A stretch of 64,000 nucleotides of DNA, taken from an uncultured Bacteroidales bacterium. Lineage in GTDB: Bacteria; Bacteroidota; Bacteroidia; Bacteroidales; UBA932. Of the stretch, positions 1 through 8,673 are shown one piece after another. The notes beneath the pieces were generated by a model. It saw only the letters and a program-made list of their open reading frames with translations. It did no database searches and was not told where the DNA came from. A program made the translations under genes and the position numbers. The stretch covers positions 20,417-84,416 of the forward strand of contig CASFPH010000005.1 of the NCBI GenBank assembly GCA_949296645.1. Reading direction: 5' to 3'. Positions within the stretch are counted from its first letter, which is position 1. Every line of letters starts with the position of its first letter.

Positions 1-239
1 AGAACACCATCAGGCAGCAAAGGAACCACATAAAGAGGCAGCCCTATGCTTTCAGCCTGTTTTTCAAGCAGTTCAAGTGGAATACCATGCATGGAAGAAC
101 GTCCGTTGGAACTATTCACCGTAGTAAGCAGGGATACGACCTCATATCTTCTGTCCTTCATTATCTTGTACAGCGCCAATGCAGAATCCTTGCCTCCGCT
201 CCAGTTAAATACCGCCTTATATGGAATTGATTCTGTCAT
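1..239 (-). CDS. PP-loop ATPase, diphthine-ammonia ligase-like (partial, 5' end only)
   Basis: The N-terminal 79 codons are present; the gene runs off the left edge. The ATG is at 239-237. The start of the protein contains FNWSGGKDSALALYK, the PP-loop (SGGxDS) of N-type ATP pyrophosphatases, in the arrangement typical of the MJ0570/COG2102 family (diphthine-ammonia ligase in eukaryotes and archaea). Bacteria have no diphthamide, so the bacterial role is unknown; the fold adenylates a substrate with ATP. It is divergent from a siderophore/cobalamin-type ABC importer with 46 bp between the start codons. A TATATTTG box for this gene lies at 276-269. Family call is firm; function is not. Confidence 0.8.
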   Translation of the reverse strand, partial: MTESIPYKAVFNWSGGKDSALALYKIMKDRRYEVVSLLTTVNSSNGRSSMHGIPLELLEKQAESIGLPLYVVPLLPDGV

Positions 240-268
240 ATTTTTTAGTACTTTTGGAAATTGTATCA

Positions 269-276
269 CAAATATA
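269..276 (-). promoter_or_regulatory. Bacteroidota -7 box TATATTTG
   Basis: Reads TATATTTG on the minus strand, matching TAnnTTTG, about 30 bp upstream of the PP-loop ATPase start. No convincing -33 TTTG at 19-21 bp. Confidence 0.45.
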
Positions 277-285
277 CGCAAAACA

Positions 286-1419
286 ATGAGACGCATTCTT
301 TTTTATTTTATGACAGGCCTGTTCTTTTCAGGCATTGTTTCATGCAGGGAAACCGACGAAGGTATATCCGGCGAAAAAATGAAATATGCGGAAATTATCA
401 GAATAGAAGAAAACGCAAACTACAGCATAGCTGAAATATCCGATCCATGGAACAGTGGCAGACTGATGCAGAGATATATAATGATACCGGAGGACATTAC
501 GGGAAACGAATATTCAAGCATCTTGGAAGATATGCCGGAAGGCATCATATTGAGGACCCCGCTCAGAAAAGTAGCGGTATTCACAGGGACACACTGCAGC
601 ATAATGGAATTGCTGCAAAGTGAAAAAAGCGTTTGCGGAGTCTGTGAACCGCAGTATATCAGGTCCGAATATGTACAAAAAGGGATAAAGGACGGAACGG
701 TTGCTGACTATGGCAATTCCCAGTACCCTTCCATAGAAAAAATAGTAGAAGACTCTCCAAATGCCGTATTCCTGTCATCATTTGCGGAAAGGAACGTTTC
801 TGACAAACTCTCCAAAGCAGGAATTCCGGTAATCGAATGCGCGGACTACATGGAAACACATCCTCTCGCAAGAAGCGAATGGATAAAATTCTTCGGCATA
901 CTATTCGACAGGAAGGCCATGGCCGATTCAGTATTTGCAGCAAGCTGCAAAAGATACGAAGAAATATGCGCCGAAGTGGCTTCAGCCCATGAAAATCCCA
1001 GGCTTATGGTTGAAAAGAAAATCGCCTCTGCATGGTATGTTCCAGGCGGTAAAAGCTACACGGCCAAACTGTATGCAGATGCAGGAGCCGACTACCTGTG
1101 GAAGGACAATAACGAGACAGGATCAATTCCGCTGTCATTCGAGACCGTTCTGGAAAAAGCTGAGGATGCAGACATATGGCTCATAAAATACAATGATCCA
1201 GAATATCTCACAAGGGAAAACCTCAGAAGGGAATTCGACGGATATTCAAGGTTCAGACCATATGAAAAAGGAAGCATATATGCCTGCAACGCCTTCTACA
1301 ACAATTATTTCGATGAAATTGTAACCCATCCTGAATACGTTCTTGAAGATCTGGCCGCACTTTTTCACCCTGAAATGTACCCGGATCACCGGTTCAGGTA
1401 TTTTATCAGAATGAAATGA
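286..1419 (+). CDS. ABC importer substrate-binding lipoprotein (BtuF/FepB type)
   Basis: 377 residues. The frame stays open upstream to 46, but that part is antisense to the PP-loop gene; the ATG at 286 gives a clean lipoprotein signal with lipobox IVSC, Cys20. After it comes a class III binding-protein fold: a first lobe with VAVFTGTHCSIMELL and GVCEPQYI, a long connecting helix, and a second lobe (SAWYVPGGKSYTAKLYADAGADYLW). The family delivers cobalamin, haem or ferric siderophores from the periplasm to a FecCD permease. Its stop overlaps the permease start (ATGA). The ligand cannot be read from the sequence; no cobalamin riboswitch fits in the 46-bp leader. Confidence 0.85.
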   Translation: MRRILFYFMTGLFFSGIVSCRETDEGISGEKMKYAEIIRIEENANYSIAEISDPWNSGRLMQRYIMIPEDITGNEYSSILEDMPEGIILRTPLRKVAVFTGTHCSIMELLQSEKSVCGVCEPQYIRSEYVQKGIKDGTVADYGNSQYPSIEKIVEDSPNAVFLSSFAERNVSDKLSKAGIPVIECADYMETHPLARSEWIKFFGILFDRKAMADSVFAASCKRYEEICAEVASAHENPRLMVEKKIASAWYVPGGKSYTAKLYADAGADYLWKDNNETGSIPLSFETVLEKAEDADIWLIKYNDPEYLTRENLRREFDGYSRFRPYEKGSIYACNAFYNNYFDEIVTHPEYVLEDLAALFHPEMYPDHRFRYFIRMK

Positions 1420-2444
1420 CAAGAGAAAAAAGCATATTGTCCATTATGGCACTGCTGGTTCCAGTATTCTTCCTGCTGAATCTTGGATGGGGAGCCGTAT
1501 CCATACCGCTGAAGGAAACCTTCAGCATAATTTCAGGCAACGAAGCTTCCAGGGAATCCTGGACATACATAATACTGGAATCCAGACTTCCGCAGGCAAT
1601 TACAGCACTTCTTGCAGGGGCATCGCTTTCAATTTCGGGACTTATACTGCAAACCGTATTCAATAACCCGCTGGCCAGTCCGGCCATACTCGGTATAAAC
1701 AACGGGGCGAGTCTCGGCACCGCAATAGTAATGCTTGCGACAGGAGGCAGCATAGGGGGCGCCTTTTCAGGAATGTCTGACTATGTATCCATAATGGCAG
1801 GCGCATTCGCCGGAGCCATGGCCGTACTGGCTGTAATCATATTGTTTTCATCAATAGTAAAAAGCAACATAATGCTGCTGATAATAGGACTCATGGTAGG
1901 ATACATGACCTCGTCAGTTATTTCCCTGCTTAATTTCTTCGCTTCCGCCGAAGGAGTATTTGCCTACACCATGTGGGGAATGGGCGATTTTTCAAGCGTA
2001 TCCATGAAACAGATACCTGTATTCGCATCGGTTACCCTCTGCGGACTTGCAGCATCACTTCTTATGATGAAACCGATGAATGCGCTCCTGCTCGGAGAAA
2101 GATATGCCGAAAACATAGGGGTCAACATACGCAGGACAAGAATCATGCTTTTCGCAATAACAGGACTGCTGACAGGCATCACAACAGCGTTCTGCGGACC
2201 GATAGCATTCATAGGACTGTCTGTACCGCATATAGCGAGACTGCTCCTGAGATCATCGAACCATGCGATGCTCATACCGGCATCAATACTGGCCGGGTCC
2301 ATTACCGCCCTGCTATGCAACGCATGCTGCACTTTCCCTGGAATATCTACCATAATGCCACTGAACGCGATTACACCGATAATAGGAGCTCCAGTAATAT
2401 TATATGTAATAATAAATCAGAAAAAGATACAATATTTCAATTGA
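1416..2444 (+). CDS. ABC importer permease, FecCD/BtuC family
   Basis: 342 residues, the usual length for FecCD permeases, with about ten hydrophobic segments. Diagnostic stretches are LPQAITALLAGASLSISGLILQ near the N-terminus, NPLASPAILGINNGASLG, and the ATPase-coupling region near the C-terminus (CGPIAFIGLSVPHIARLL). It forms the inner-membrane channel for the lipoprotein encoded just upstream, with which it overlaps by 4 bp; the ATPase follows 16 bp later. Members move vitamin B12, haem or ferric siderophores; the exact substrate is undetermined. Confidence 0.92.
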   Translation: MTREKSILSIMALLVPVFFLLNLGWGAVSIPLKETFSIISGNEASRESWTYIILESRLPQAITALLAGASLSISGLILQTVFNNPLASPAILGINNGASLGTAIVMLATGGSIGGAFSGMSDYVSIMAGAFAGAMAVLAVIILFSSIVKSNIMLLIIGLMVGYMTSSVISLLNFFASAEGVFAYTMWGMGDFSSVSMKQIPVFASVTLCGLAASLLMMKPMNALLLGERYAENIGVNIRRTRIMLFAITGLLTGITTAFCGPIAFIGLSVPHIARLLLRSSNHAMLIPASILAGSITALLCNACCTFPGISTIMPLNAITPIIGAPVILYVIINQKKIQYFN

Positions 2445-2460
2445 ATACCGGAAAAGAACC

Positions 2461-3480
2461 ATGTTTTCAGCATACAATCTGTCAATAGGCTACAACAAGG
2501 GTACATCCAGAGAGAAGATCCTGCACGAAGGACTTTCTTTTTCTCTGGAAAAAGGGACTCTGACATGTCTGACAGGTCCCAACGGGGCCGGTAAATCCAC
2601 TCTGCTCAGAACTCTTTCAGGCAATCAGTCCCCGTTGAAAGGGAGACTTGAATTCAACGGGAAAGACATGTCCGCAATTTCCGGAAAAGAACTTGCAAAA
2701 GAAATAGGTCTTGTTTTGACGGACAGGACATTCGCTGGAGGACTCACGGTAAAAGAGCTGGTATCCCTCGGAAGATATCCTTACACCGGCTTTTGGGGAA
2801 AGCTTGATGACAGCGACGAAAGAACGGTACACCTTGCAATGGAAAGGACAGGCATCCTGGACAAGGCATCGAGATATGTCTCTGAACTTTCGGACGGGGA
2901 GCGGCAGAAAGTAATGATAGCCAAAGCGCTTGCCCAGGAATGTCCCGTAATAATCCTCGACGAGCCGACAGCATTTCTGGATATAACAAGCAAGATGGAT
3001 ATCATGTATCTCCTGCACGAGATGACATCTGCCGGAAAGACCGTACTTCTGTCTACGCATGACATAGACCAGGTACTGCAGCTTGCGGACAGAATATGGA
3101 TAATGGAAAAGGACAGGGGAATAACCTCGGGCACCCCCGAAGAACTCGCTTTGAACGGAGACATCGACCGGGTGTTCGGAAACGGCACTTCCAGTTTCGA
3201 CATATGCAGCGGAAGATTTTTCAAACAGCCCAAATCATCCGCAAGATTCAGTATAGAAGCCGAAGAAGAAACAAAACACTGGATAGAAAACATACTCAGA
3301 AGATACGACATCGGCATTTGCGGGGAATACAGATCTGTTCCGGGAATCCATGGCAGCTCCGATGCGGATGCCTGCATAAAGGCAAAAAACGGGGAAATCA
3401 GACTTGAAAGCACAAAAGGGTCAATCTCATTTCCGGGACTGAGGGAATTCTCCGAATATATACGTAAAAATTGTAACTAA
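2461..3480 (+). CDS. ABC importer ATPase, FecE/BtuD type, with C-terminal extension
   Basis: 339 residues. Walker A GPNGAGKST at about 39-47, signature LSDGERQK, Walker B VIILDEPTAF, and the H-loop STHDIDQ are intact, so it should power the adjacent FecCD permease. FecE-type ATPases are usually about 250-270 residues; this one carries some 80 extra residues (from about 255) rich in charged residues, ending FPGLREFSEYIRK. The tail is not a domain I recognise; it may be a regulatory or dimerising module. Third gene of the importer operon. Confidence 0.92.
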   Translation: MFSAYNLSIGYNKGTSREKILHEGLSFSLEKGTLTCLTGPNGAGKSTLLRTLSGNQSPLKGRLEFNGKDMSAISGKELAKEIGLVLTDRTFAGGLTVKELVSLGRYPYTGFWGKLDDSDERTVHLAMERTGILDKASRYVSELSDGERQKVMIAKALAQECPVIILDEPTAFLDITSKMDIMYLLHEMTSAGKTVLLSTHDIDQVLQLADRIWIMEKDRGITSGTPEELALNGDIDRVFGNGTSSFDICSGRFFKQPKSSARFSIEAEEETKHWIENILRRYDIGICGEYRSVPGIHGSSDADACIKAKNGEIRLESTKGSISFPGLREFSEYIRKNCN

Positions 3481-3489
3481 AACAATATC

Positions 3490-4986
3490 ATGAAAAAACT
3501 ATCATTCTTGAGCATCATTCTGATGATTTGCATAATTGCCATGCAGTCATGCAAAAACGAATCAACGGCTACAAGGGACAACAGCATTTATTCCCATGTG
3601 GATCCAGAAGCTTCCTTCGTGCTGGCATTCAACCCTGGCACCCTCATTACCAAGAGCGGAAGGTCAGAAGAAATAAGAACACTGCTGGCTGAAAAGGCAC
3701 TATCAGTAACGGAAAAGCCTGTAGGCGCCCTCATGGAAAAACTTACGGCCAATCCTGAAGAAAGCGGTTTCAACATCAACGACGATATGATAATCTATGC
3801 TTTCGGCAAAGGAGGAGATATTTCAGTGGCGGCACTTGCCTCCGTAACAGACAGGTACAAGGCAACGGAAACCATCAGGACATTATGCACGGACGAACCT
3901 GAGATAAAAATTGAAGAAGCCGAAACGGAAACATCGGTATCTTCATCAGGATTCCGTGCGACCATAACCAATACCACAGCCATCCTGATTGCAAAAGAAG
4001 AACCCGACGGATCGACAGATGAGAAAATAGCCGGGGATCTTTCAAGAATATCCGGTATGGACAACAGTTCAAGTATTCTCACGGAAGAATTCTTCTCGAA
4101 GACTCTGGAAAAGGATGCGGATATCCGCATGTGGTTCGACATAAAAAAACTCGGTGAAACAACCGGAAACATTGAAAACAATGAACAGCTTATGTCGATG
4201 CTTGAGCTGAACGGAAACAAGTTCGCATATACGATTACGTTCGAACCAGGCAGGGCTGTCGCTGAAATAGCGGTCAAAAACGCTCCCGTACACGATCTCA
4301 CCTCGGATTTCTCGACCGAATATCTGAAATATGTACCTGAGCACGCGTACATGACGGCGATAACAGGTATAAAGAACATGAAAACAGCAACCGGCATAAT
4401 AATGGCAACCATGCCTGAAGAGGAAATGTCCTACGAAGCCGAAAACTTCATCGATGCAATAAACTCAATAGAAGGTACGATCCAGATAGCATTCAACGGA
4501 CTTTCAGAACTTACCCCATCATTTTCGGCATTCATCGAAACTTCTGACAGAAAACTCTTTGACGAAATAATAAAATACACGTCCGAAATGCAGCCAGAAA
4601 GGCAGGACGAAAACACGTACATTTTCAGGAATCTCTACAATACCACACTCAAATACAGAGACAACAAGGTGATAATCGCAACAGAAGATGTAATGAACGT
4701 AATTGAAAAGGGATTCAAAAGCAATATACGCGACGCACGTTACGCCGATTCATTCAAATCGGGAAAAAGCGCACTGGTAATCGATGTCCGCAACATCAGG
4801 CCAGTCATATCAGGAATACTTCCGTTTACAGGCAACGGAAACATTGCTGCGGCACTCGGCAAAATTGACTATCTTGAATCCGTTTCCGCAAGCGAAAACG
4901 AAGCTACGGTAACCATGTACTTCGAAAACAGGAACAGCAATTCACTAAAGCAGATATGCGACATTATATCGCTGCTTGACAAATAG
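3490..4986 (+). CDS. DUF4836-like lipoprotein
   Basis: 498 residues. Lipoprotein signal with lipobox MQSC (Cys21), then a long soluble envelope domain. The start of the mature part (YSHVDPEASFVLAFNPGTLITKSG) resembles Bacteroidota DUF4836 proteins, which begin with a stretch about the protein staying above a threshold in its beta-sandwich repeats; this is recognition by pattern only. No catalytic motif is visible. It starts 9 bp after the ABC ATPase gene and is probably cotranscribed, although a functional tie to metal/cofactor import is only suggested by position. The last codons form the left arm of a terminator hairpin. Confidence 0.6.
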   Translation: MKKLSFLSIILMICIIAMQSCKNESTATRDNSIYSHVDPEASFVLAFNPGTLITKSGRSEEIRTLLAEKALSVTEKPVGALMEKLTANPEESGFNINDDMIIYAFGKGGDISVAALASVTDRYKATETIRTLCTDEPEIKIEEAETETSVSSSGFRATITNTTAILIAKEEPDGSTDEKIAGDLSRISGMDNSSSILTEEFFSKTLEKDADIRMWFDIKKLGETTGNIENNEQLMSMLELNGNKFAYTITFEPGRAVAEIAVKNAPVHDLTSDFSTEYLKYVPEHAYMTAITGIKNMKTATGIIMATMPEEEMSYEAENFIDAINSIEGTIQIAFNGLSELTPSFSAFIETSDRKLFDEIIKYTSEMQPERQDENTYIFRNLYNTTLKYRDNKVIIATEDVMNVIEKGFKSNIRDARYADSFKSGKSALVIDVRNIRPVISGILPFTGNGNIAAALGKIDYLESVSASENEATVTMYFENRNSNSLKQICDIISLLDK

Positions 4987-5021
4987 ACATTTGCCGTCAT
5001 TAAAGACGGCACATGTCTATT
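4982..5021. terminator. Bidirectional terminator overlapping both stop codons
   Basis: Arms 4982-4998 (AATAGACATTTGCCGTC) and 5005-5021 pair at 16 of 17 positions around a 6-nt loop. It lies between converging genes and includes the stop codon of the DUF4836-like gene (TAG, 4984-4986) and the last codons and stop of maeB (TAA, 5002-5000). T-rich sequence follows on the plus strand. Confidence 0.8.
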
Positions 5022-7270
5022 CTCTCTTTCTGTGCACTGCAGACGGTAAGTACAGCAAGTTGAATTATATCCCTTACCTCACAACCCATAGGCAATATGT
5101 TCAGAGGTTTGTCAAGACCCAGAAGCACCGGACCGATAACCGAATGATTTCCCAGTTCCTTCAAAATTGAAAGGCCTACGCTTCCGGAACTGAGGTTAGG
5201 GAATATTATAGTATTCACATCCCTGTCCCCTATCGTTGAAAAAGGATATTCCTTCATGCGAAGATCCCTGTTGAGGGCCAGATCCGCATGCATTTCACCG
5301 TCCACTATTATTTCAGGATACCTGTCATGGAGACGGGCAACAGCTTCCGCCACCTGTGACGGACTTCCGAGCCTGTACTCCCCGAAACTTGAATACGAAG
5401 TCATGGCAAGGACAGGTTCTATGTCGAACTGCTTTACGGCATCATAGGTAAGAACAGCCACATTCTCAAGAGTTTCGGCAGAAGGATGACTGTTTACCGT
5501 AGTATCCGCAAGAAAATAAGTACCTTTCTTGGTTGATGCAATATGCATGCCGGCTGCATACTTGCAGCACGGCTGGAGACCTATGACTTCTTTCGCTTTC
5601 GACAATTCATCCCTGTACGAAGAGTTTATGCCCGTAATGGCACCGTCTACATAACCTGATTCAAGCATCATCAGGGCAACATACGAATTGTCCTTCATCT
5701 TTACCCTGGAACTGCTGAGGGTGATACCCGACCGCTGCATCTTTCTGTAGAAAGCCTCGGCAAAGGAATCGAGTCTTTCCTTTTCCTTTGACGGATCGAA
5801 AATCTCGGCATCCTCCAGCACGACCTTGTGCGTTGAGATCATCTCCCTTATTTCTTCTTCAGACCCCACAAGCACCGGATATGCTATTTTTTCATTCAGA
5901 AGTTCTTCAGCAGCCTGAAGCACCTTAAGATCAGCACCTTCCGAAAACACTATTCTTTTCGGAGCAACCTTGGCCCTGTTTGTCATCTGCCTCATTAGCC
6001 TGTTGTCATGTCCGACCCTTTTCTCCAGAGAAGCAACATATTCATCCCAGTCGTCTATCCTGCGCCTTGCGACACCTGAATCGATTGCAGCCTTGGCTAC
6101 AGCCGGAGCTACAACGGTTATAAGACGATGGTCAAGCGCTTTCGGAATGATATAATCCCTTCCGAATGAAACCGAATCTTCATTATACGCCATCCTTACA
6201 CTTTCAGGCACCGGTTTTCTTGTAAGTTCCGCTATCGCATGGACTGCAGCCAGCTTCATTTCTTCGTTTATTGCGGTAGCCTCCACATCAAGCGCTCCCC
6301 TGAAGATGTACGGAAATCCTAGGACATTGTTTATCTGATTCGGATAATCCGACCTGCCGGTAGCAAATATTATGTCCTTCCTTGAAGCCATGGCCTTCTC
6401 ATAACTTATTTCAGGGTTCGGATTCGCAAGAGCGAAAACAATAGGATCATCAGCCATGGATCTCACCATATCACCGGTAAGTATATCAGCCACTGAAAGC
6501 CCGAGAAAAACATCCGCCCCTCTCAAAGCCTCTTCCAGCGTACGGCAATCAGTTTCTACAGCAAACTCTTCCTTCTCCGCATTCAACCCCGGACGTCCCC
6601 TGTATATGACACCCTTACTGTCGCACATCATTATATTATCCCGGCCAACGCCAAGTTCCCTGTAAAGTCTTGCACATGAAATGGCGGCAGCACCGGCCCC
6701 GTTCACCACAACCCTGACATTTTCAATTTTCTTGCCGTTTATCGCCAGGGCATTCAGCAGACCCGCTCCGGATATTATGGCTGTACCATGCTGATCATCA
6801 TGCATTACGGGAATATCCAGCTCTTCCTTCAGTCTTCTCTCTATCTCAAAACATTCTGGAGCCTTTATATCTTCCAGATTTATACCTCCGAATGTAGGAG
6901 AAATTAGTTTTACCGCCTTTACGAATTCATCTACGTTTTTTGTATCGACTTCTATGTCAAAAACATCTATATCGGCAAATATCTTGAAAAGAAGCCCCTT
7001 TCCTTCCATTACAGGCTTACCCGCAAGCGCCCCGATATCTCCAAGACCGAGCACTGCCGTTCCGTTGGAAATCACAGCCACGATATTCCTTTTTGCCGTA
7101 TACCTGTATGCATTCGCAGGATCGTCCTTTATCGCAAGAGACGGCTGGGCAACGCCTGGAGAATAAGCAAGCGACAGGTCATGCTGCGTACTGTAAGGTT
7201 TTGTAGGAACTACCTCTATTTTACCAGGTCGTCCATCTTCATGATATTTCAAAGCTTCTGTCATGTTCAT
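5000..7270 (-). CDS. maeB: NADP-dependent malic enzyme with phosphotransacetylase-like C-terminal domain
   Basis: 756 residues, the normal length of MaeB-type malic enzymes, which oxidatively decarboxylate malate to pyruvate with NADP+. Residues about 1-425 are the malic enzyme part, with [20 protein letters not shown], the metal/substrate segment [15 protein letters not shown] and a Rossmann motif VVNGAGAAA. Residues about 430-756 resemble phosphotransacetylase ([20 protein letters not shown]), which in this family acts as an allosteric acetyl-CoA-responsive domain. Probably cotranscribed with the upstream UPF0324 gene (34-bp gap). The start at 7270 has an alternative ATG two codons later. 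Confidence 0.95.
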   Translation of the reverse strand: MNMTEALKYHEDGRPGKIEVVPTKPYSTQHDLSLAYSPGVAQPSLAIKDDPANAYRYTAKRNIVAVISNGTAVLGLGDIGALAGKPVMEGKGLLFKIFADIDVFDIEVDTKNVDEFVKAVKLISPTFGGINLEDIKAPECFEIERRLKEELDIPVMHDDQHGTAIISGAGLLNALAINGKKIENVRVVVNGAGAAAISCARLYRELGVGRDNIMMCDSKGVIYRGRPGLNAEKEEFAVETDCRTLEEALRGADVFLGLSVADILTGDMVRSMADDPIVFALANPNPEISYEKAMASRKDIIFATGRSDYPNQINNVLGFPYIFRGALDVEATAINEEMKLAAVHAIAELTRKPVPESVRMAYNEDSVSFGRDYIIPKALDHRLITVVAPAVAKAAIDSGVARRRIDDWDEYVASLEKRVGHDNRLMRQMTNRAKVAPKRIVFSEGADLKVLQAAEELLNEKIAYPVLVGSEEEIREMISTHKVVLEDAEIFDPSKEKERLDSFAEAFYRKMQRSGITLSSSRVKMKDNSYVALMMLESGYVDGAITGINSSYRDELSKAKEVIGLQPCCKYAAGMHIASTKKGTYFLADTTVNSHPSAETLENVAVLTYDAVKQFDIEPVLAMTSYSSFGEYRLGSPSQVAEAVARLHDRYPEIIVDGEMHADLALNRDLRMKEYPFSTIGDRDVNTIIFPNLSSGSVGLSILKELGNHSVIGPVLLGLDKPLNILPMGCEVRDIIQLAVLTVCSAQKERIDMCRL

Positions 7271-7304
7271 TCCATTCTATTTTTAAAACATTATTATTCA
7301 GGTA

Positions 7305-8525
7305 TCAGGCGTTTCCACCGAAAAGAAGGTATGCCATAACCAATGTAATCACAATATTAAACAACTGTGCAATAAGAAAAGTTGATATGTTTTTCCAGTT
7401 TTCCCTTTTGAATATGAATCTGAAATCCGTTTCAAGCCCTATGCATACAAACGCCAGTGAAAACATAGCCTCCCTGAGCCCCTTTGCTGCAGAAGATAGG
7501 GTCTTGACATCACCTTCAGGTATAAGGAAGCTGAAAATAAGCGATGCGATCACAAAACCTACTACAAATTTCGGGAATCTGTCCCATATGACTCCGGGTG
7601 TAGGCTTTTCAGTATGGTTAACCCCTTTAAGCGACCAGTATATCGAAATTATGAATGCCGCCACTCCCAACAGGACATTCTGCGAAGATTTTATTATCAC
7701 GCTGTAGGCTTCCGCCGTATCGCCTATGAACTTTCCGGAAGCCACTACTGCTCCCGTAGTATCTATGGTTCCTCCGAGCCATGCACCAGACACTTCTTCT
7801 GAAAGGCCTAAAAGTTTTGCGAGGGCAGGCATGAAATACATCATAGGCACCGCAACCACAAGAACTATCGATATGACGAAAGACAACTTTCTGTTGTCTC
7901 CCTTGATAGCCCCACATGTTGCTATGGCAGCCGAAACACCGCAGATAGAAACAGCGCTGGACAACATGACCCCCATTTCATTGTCCACCTTCATCTTTCT
8001 TGAAAGCCAGTAAGTGAAATTCCATACCGTGAATACCACAACCACAGACTGTACCATACCCAAAGCCCCTGCCTGCATTATTTCATTGAATATCACCGAA
8101 GTTCCCAGAAGGACAAGTCCCATTTTTATATAATACTCGCTTCTTACGGCAGGTGCAAGCCATGAAGGAAGTCCGACAGTATTCCGCACAAGCAGTCCGA
8201 GTACCACCGAAAAAAACACGGATTCGAACCCGGTCTTCTTTACAGCCGGAATCGCTGAAATGTACTGACATAAAAAGGACATAAGAAATACTGCGGCAAA
8301 CGACAGAAAGAATCCTTTCATTTTCTCGCCGGTAAGCAATATGCCCGCAAACGAAAAGACCAGTGTTATAAGAAAAAGTATAACGACCGGTATCACGTCT
8401 CCGGTCGAAAACGAAGTCGGAATCCCTGGCACCACCCCTGGTACCGCAATAACCATAAACATCATCAGAAGTCCCATAATCGTGGACATCCAGTCTTCAT
8501 TTCTAAAACTCGCAGGTATCTTCAT
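7305..8525 (-). CDS. YeiH/UPF0324 family membrane protein (putative sulfate exporter family)
   Basis: 406 residues with about ten or eleven membrane segments. GLLVRNTVGLPSWLAPAVRSEYYIKMGLVLLGTSVIF and the paired AWLGGTIDTTGAVVASG region are typical of the UPF0324/YeiH family, often labelled putative sulfate exporter; E. coli YeiH is somewhat shorter. Transport activity has been inferred for the family from genetics in few cases, so the substrate is open. First gene of a probable two-gene transcript with maeB; a minus-strand -7 box sits at 8562-8555. Confidence 0.85.
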   Translation of the reverse strand: MKIPASFRNEDWMSTIMGLLMMFMVIAVPGVVPGIPTSFSTGDVIPVVILFLITLVFSFAGILLTGEKMKGFFLSFAAVFLMSFLCQYISAIPAVKKTGFESVFFSVVLGLLVRNTVGLPSWLAPAVRSEYYIKMGLVLLGTSVIFNEIMQAGALGMVQSVVVVFTVWNFTYWLSRKMKVDNEMGVMLSSAVSICGVSAAIATCGAIKGDNRKLSFVISIVLVVAVPMMYFMPALAKLLGLSEEVSGAWLGGTIDTTGAVVASGKFIGDTAEAYSVIIKSSQNVLLGVAAFIISIYWSLKGVNHTEKPTPGVIWDRFPKFVVGFVIASLIFSFLIPEGDVKTLSSAAKGLREAMFSLAFVCIGLETDFRFIFKRENWKNISTFLIAQLFNIVITLVMAYLLFGGNA

Positions 8526-8554
8526 AATAATTAATGTTTTCAGAATTAGGAGCG

Positions 8555-8562
8555 CAAATATA
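8555..8562 (-). promoter_or_regulatory. Bacteroidota -7 box TATATTTG
   Basis: Minus-strand TATATTTG 30 bp upstream of the YeiH-family start, in the 148-bp region shared with the divergent TonB receptor gene. No clear -33 partner. Confidence 0.45.
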
Positions 8563-8673
8563 ACTACATTTTACAATTACTTAACTATACGGAAATTAAA
8601 TTTTAACGGGTATTAAACGCATAAGAAACAAAATATGGAAAATTTTGCACCCGAAATTTTCACAAACATCCAC

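Noticed and set aside
46..285. Upstream extension of the substrate-binding lipoprotein by 80 codons
   Set aside because: This part is antisense to the PP-loop ATPase start and would bury the lipoprotein signal; ATG 286 is better.
240..285. Cobalamin riboswitch upstream of the BtuFCD-like importer
   Set aside because: The region is 46 bp, too short for the roughly 200-nt element, and no B12-box-like stretch is visible.
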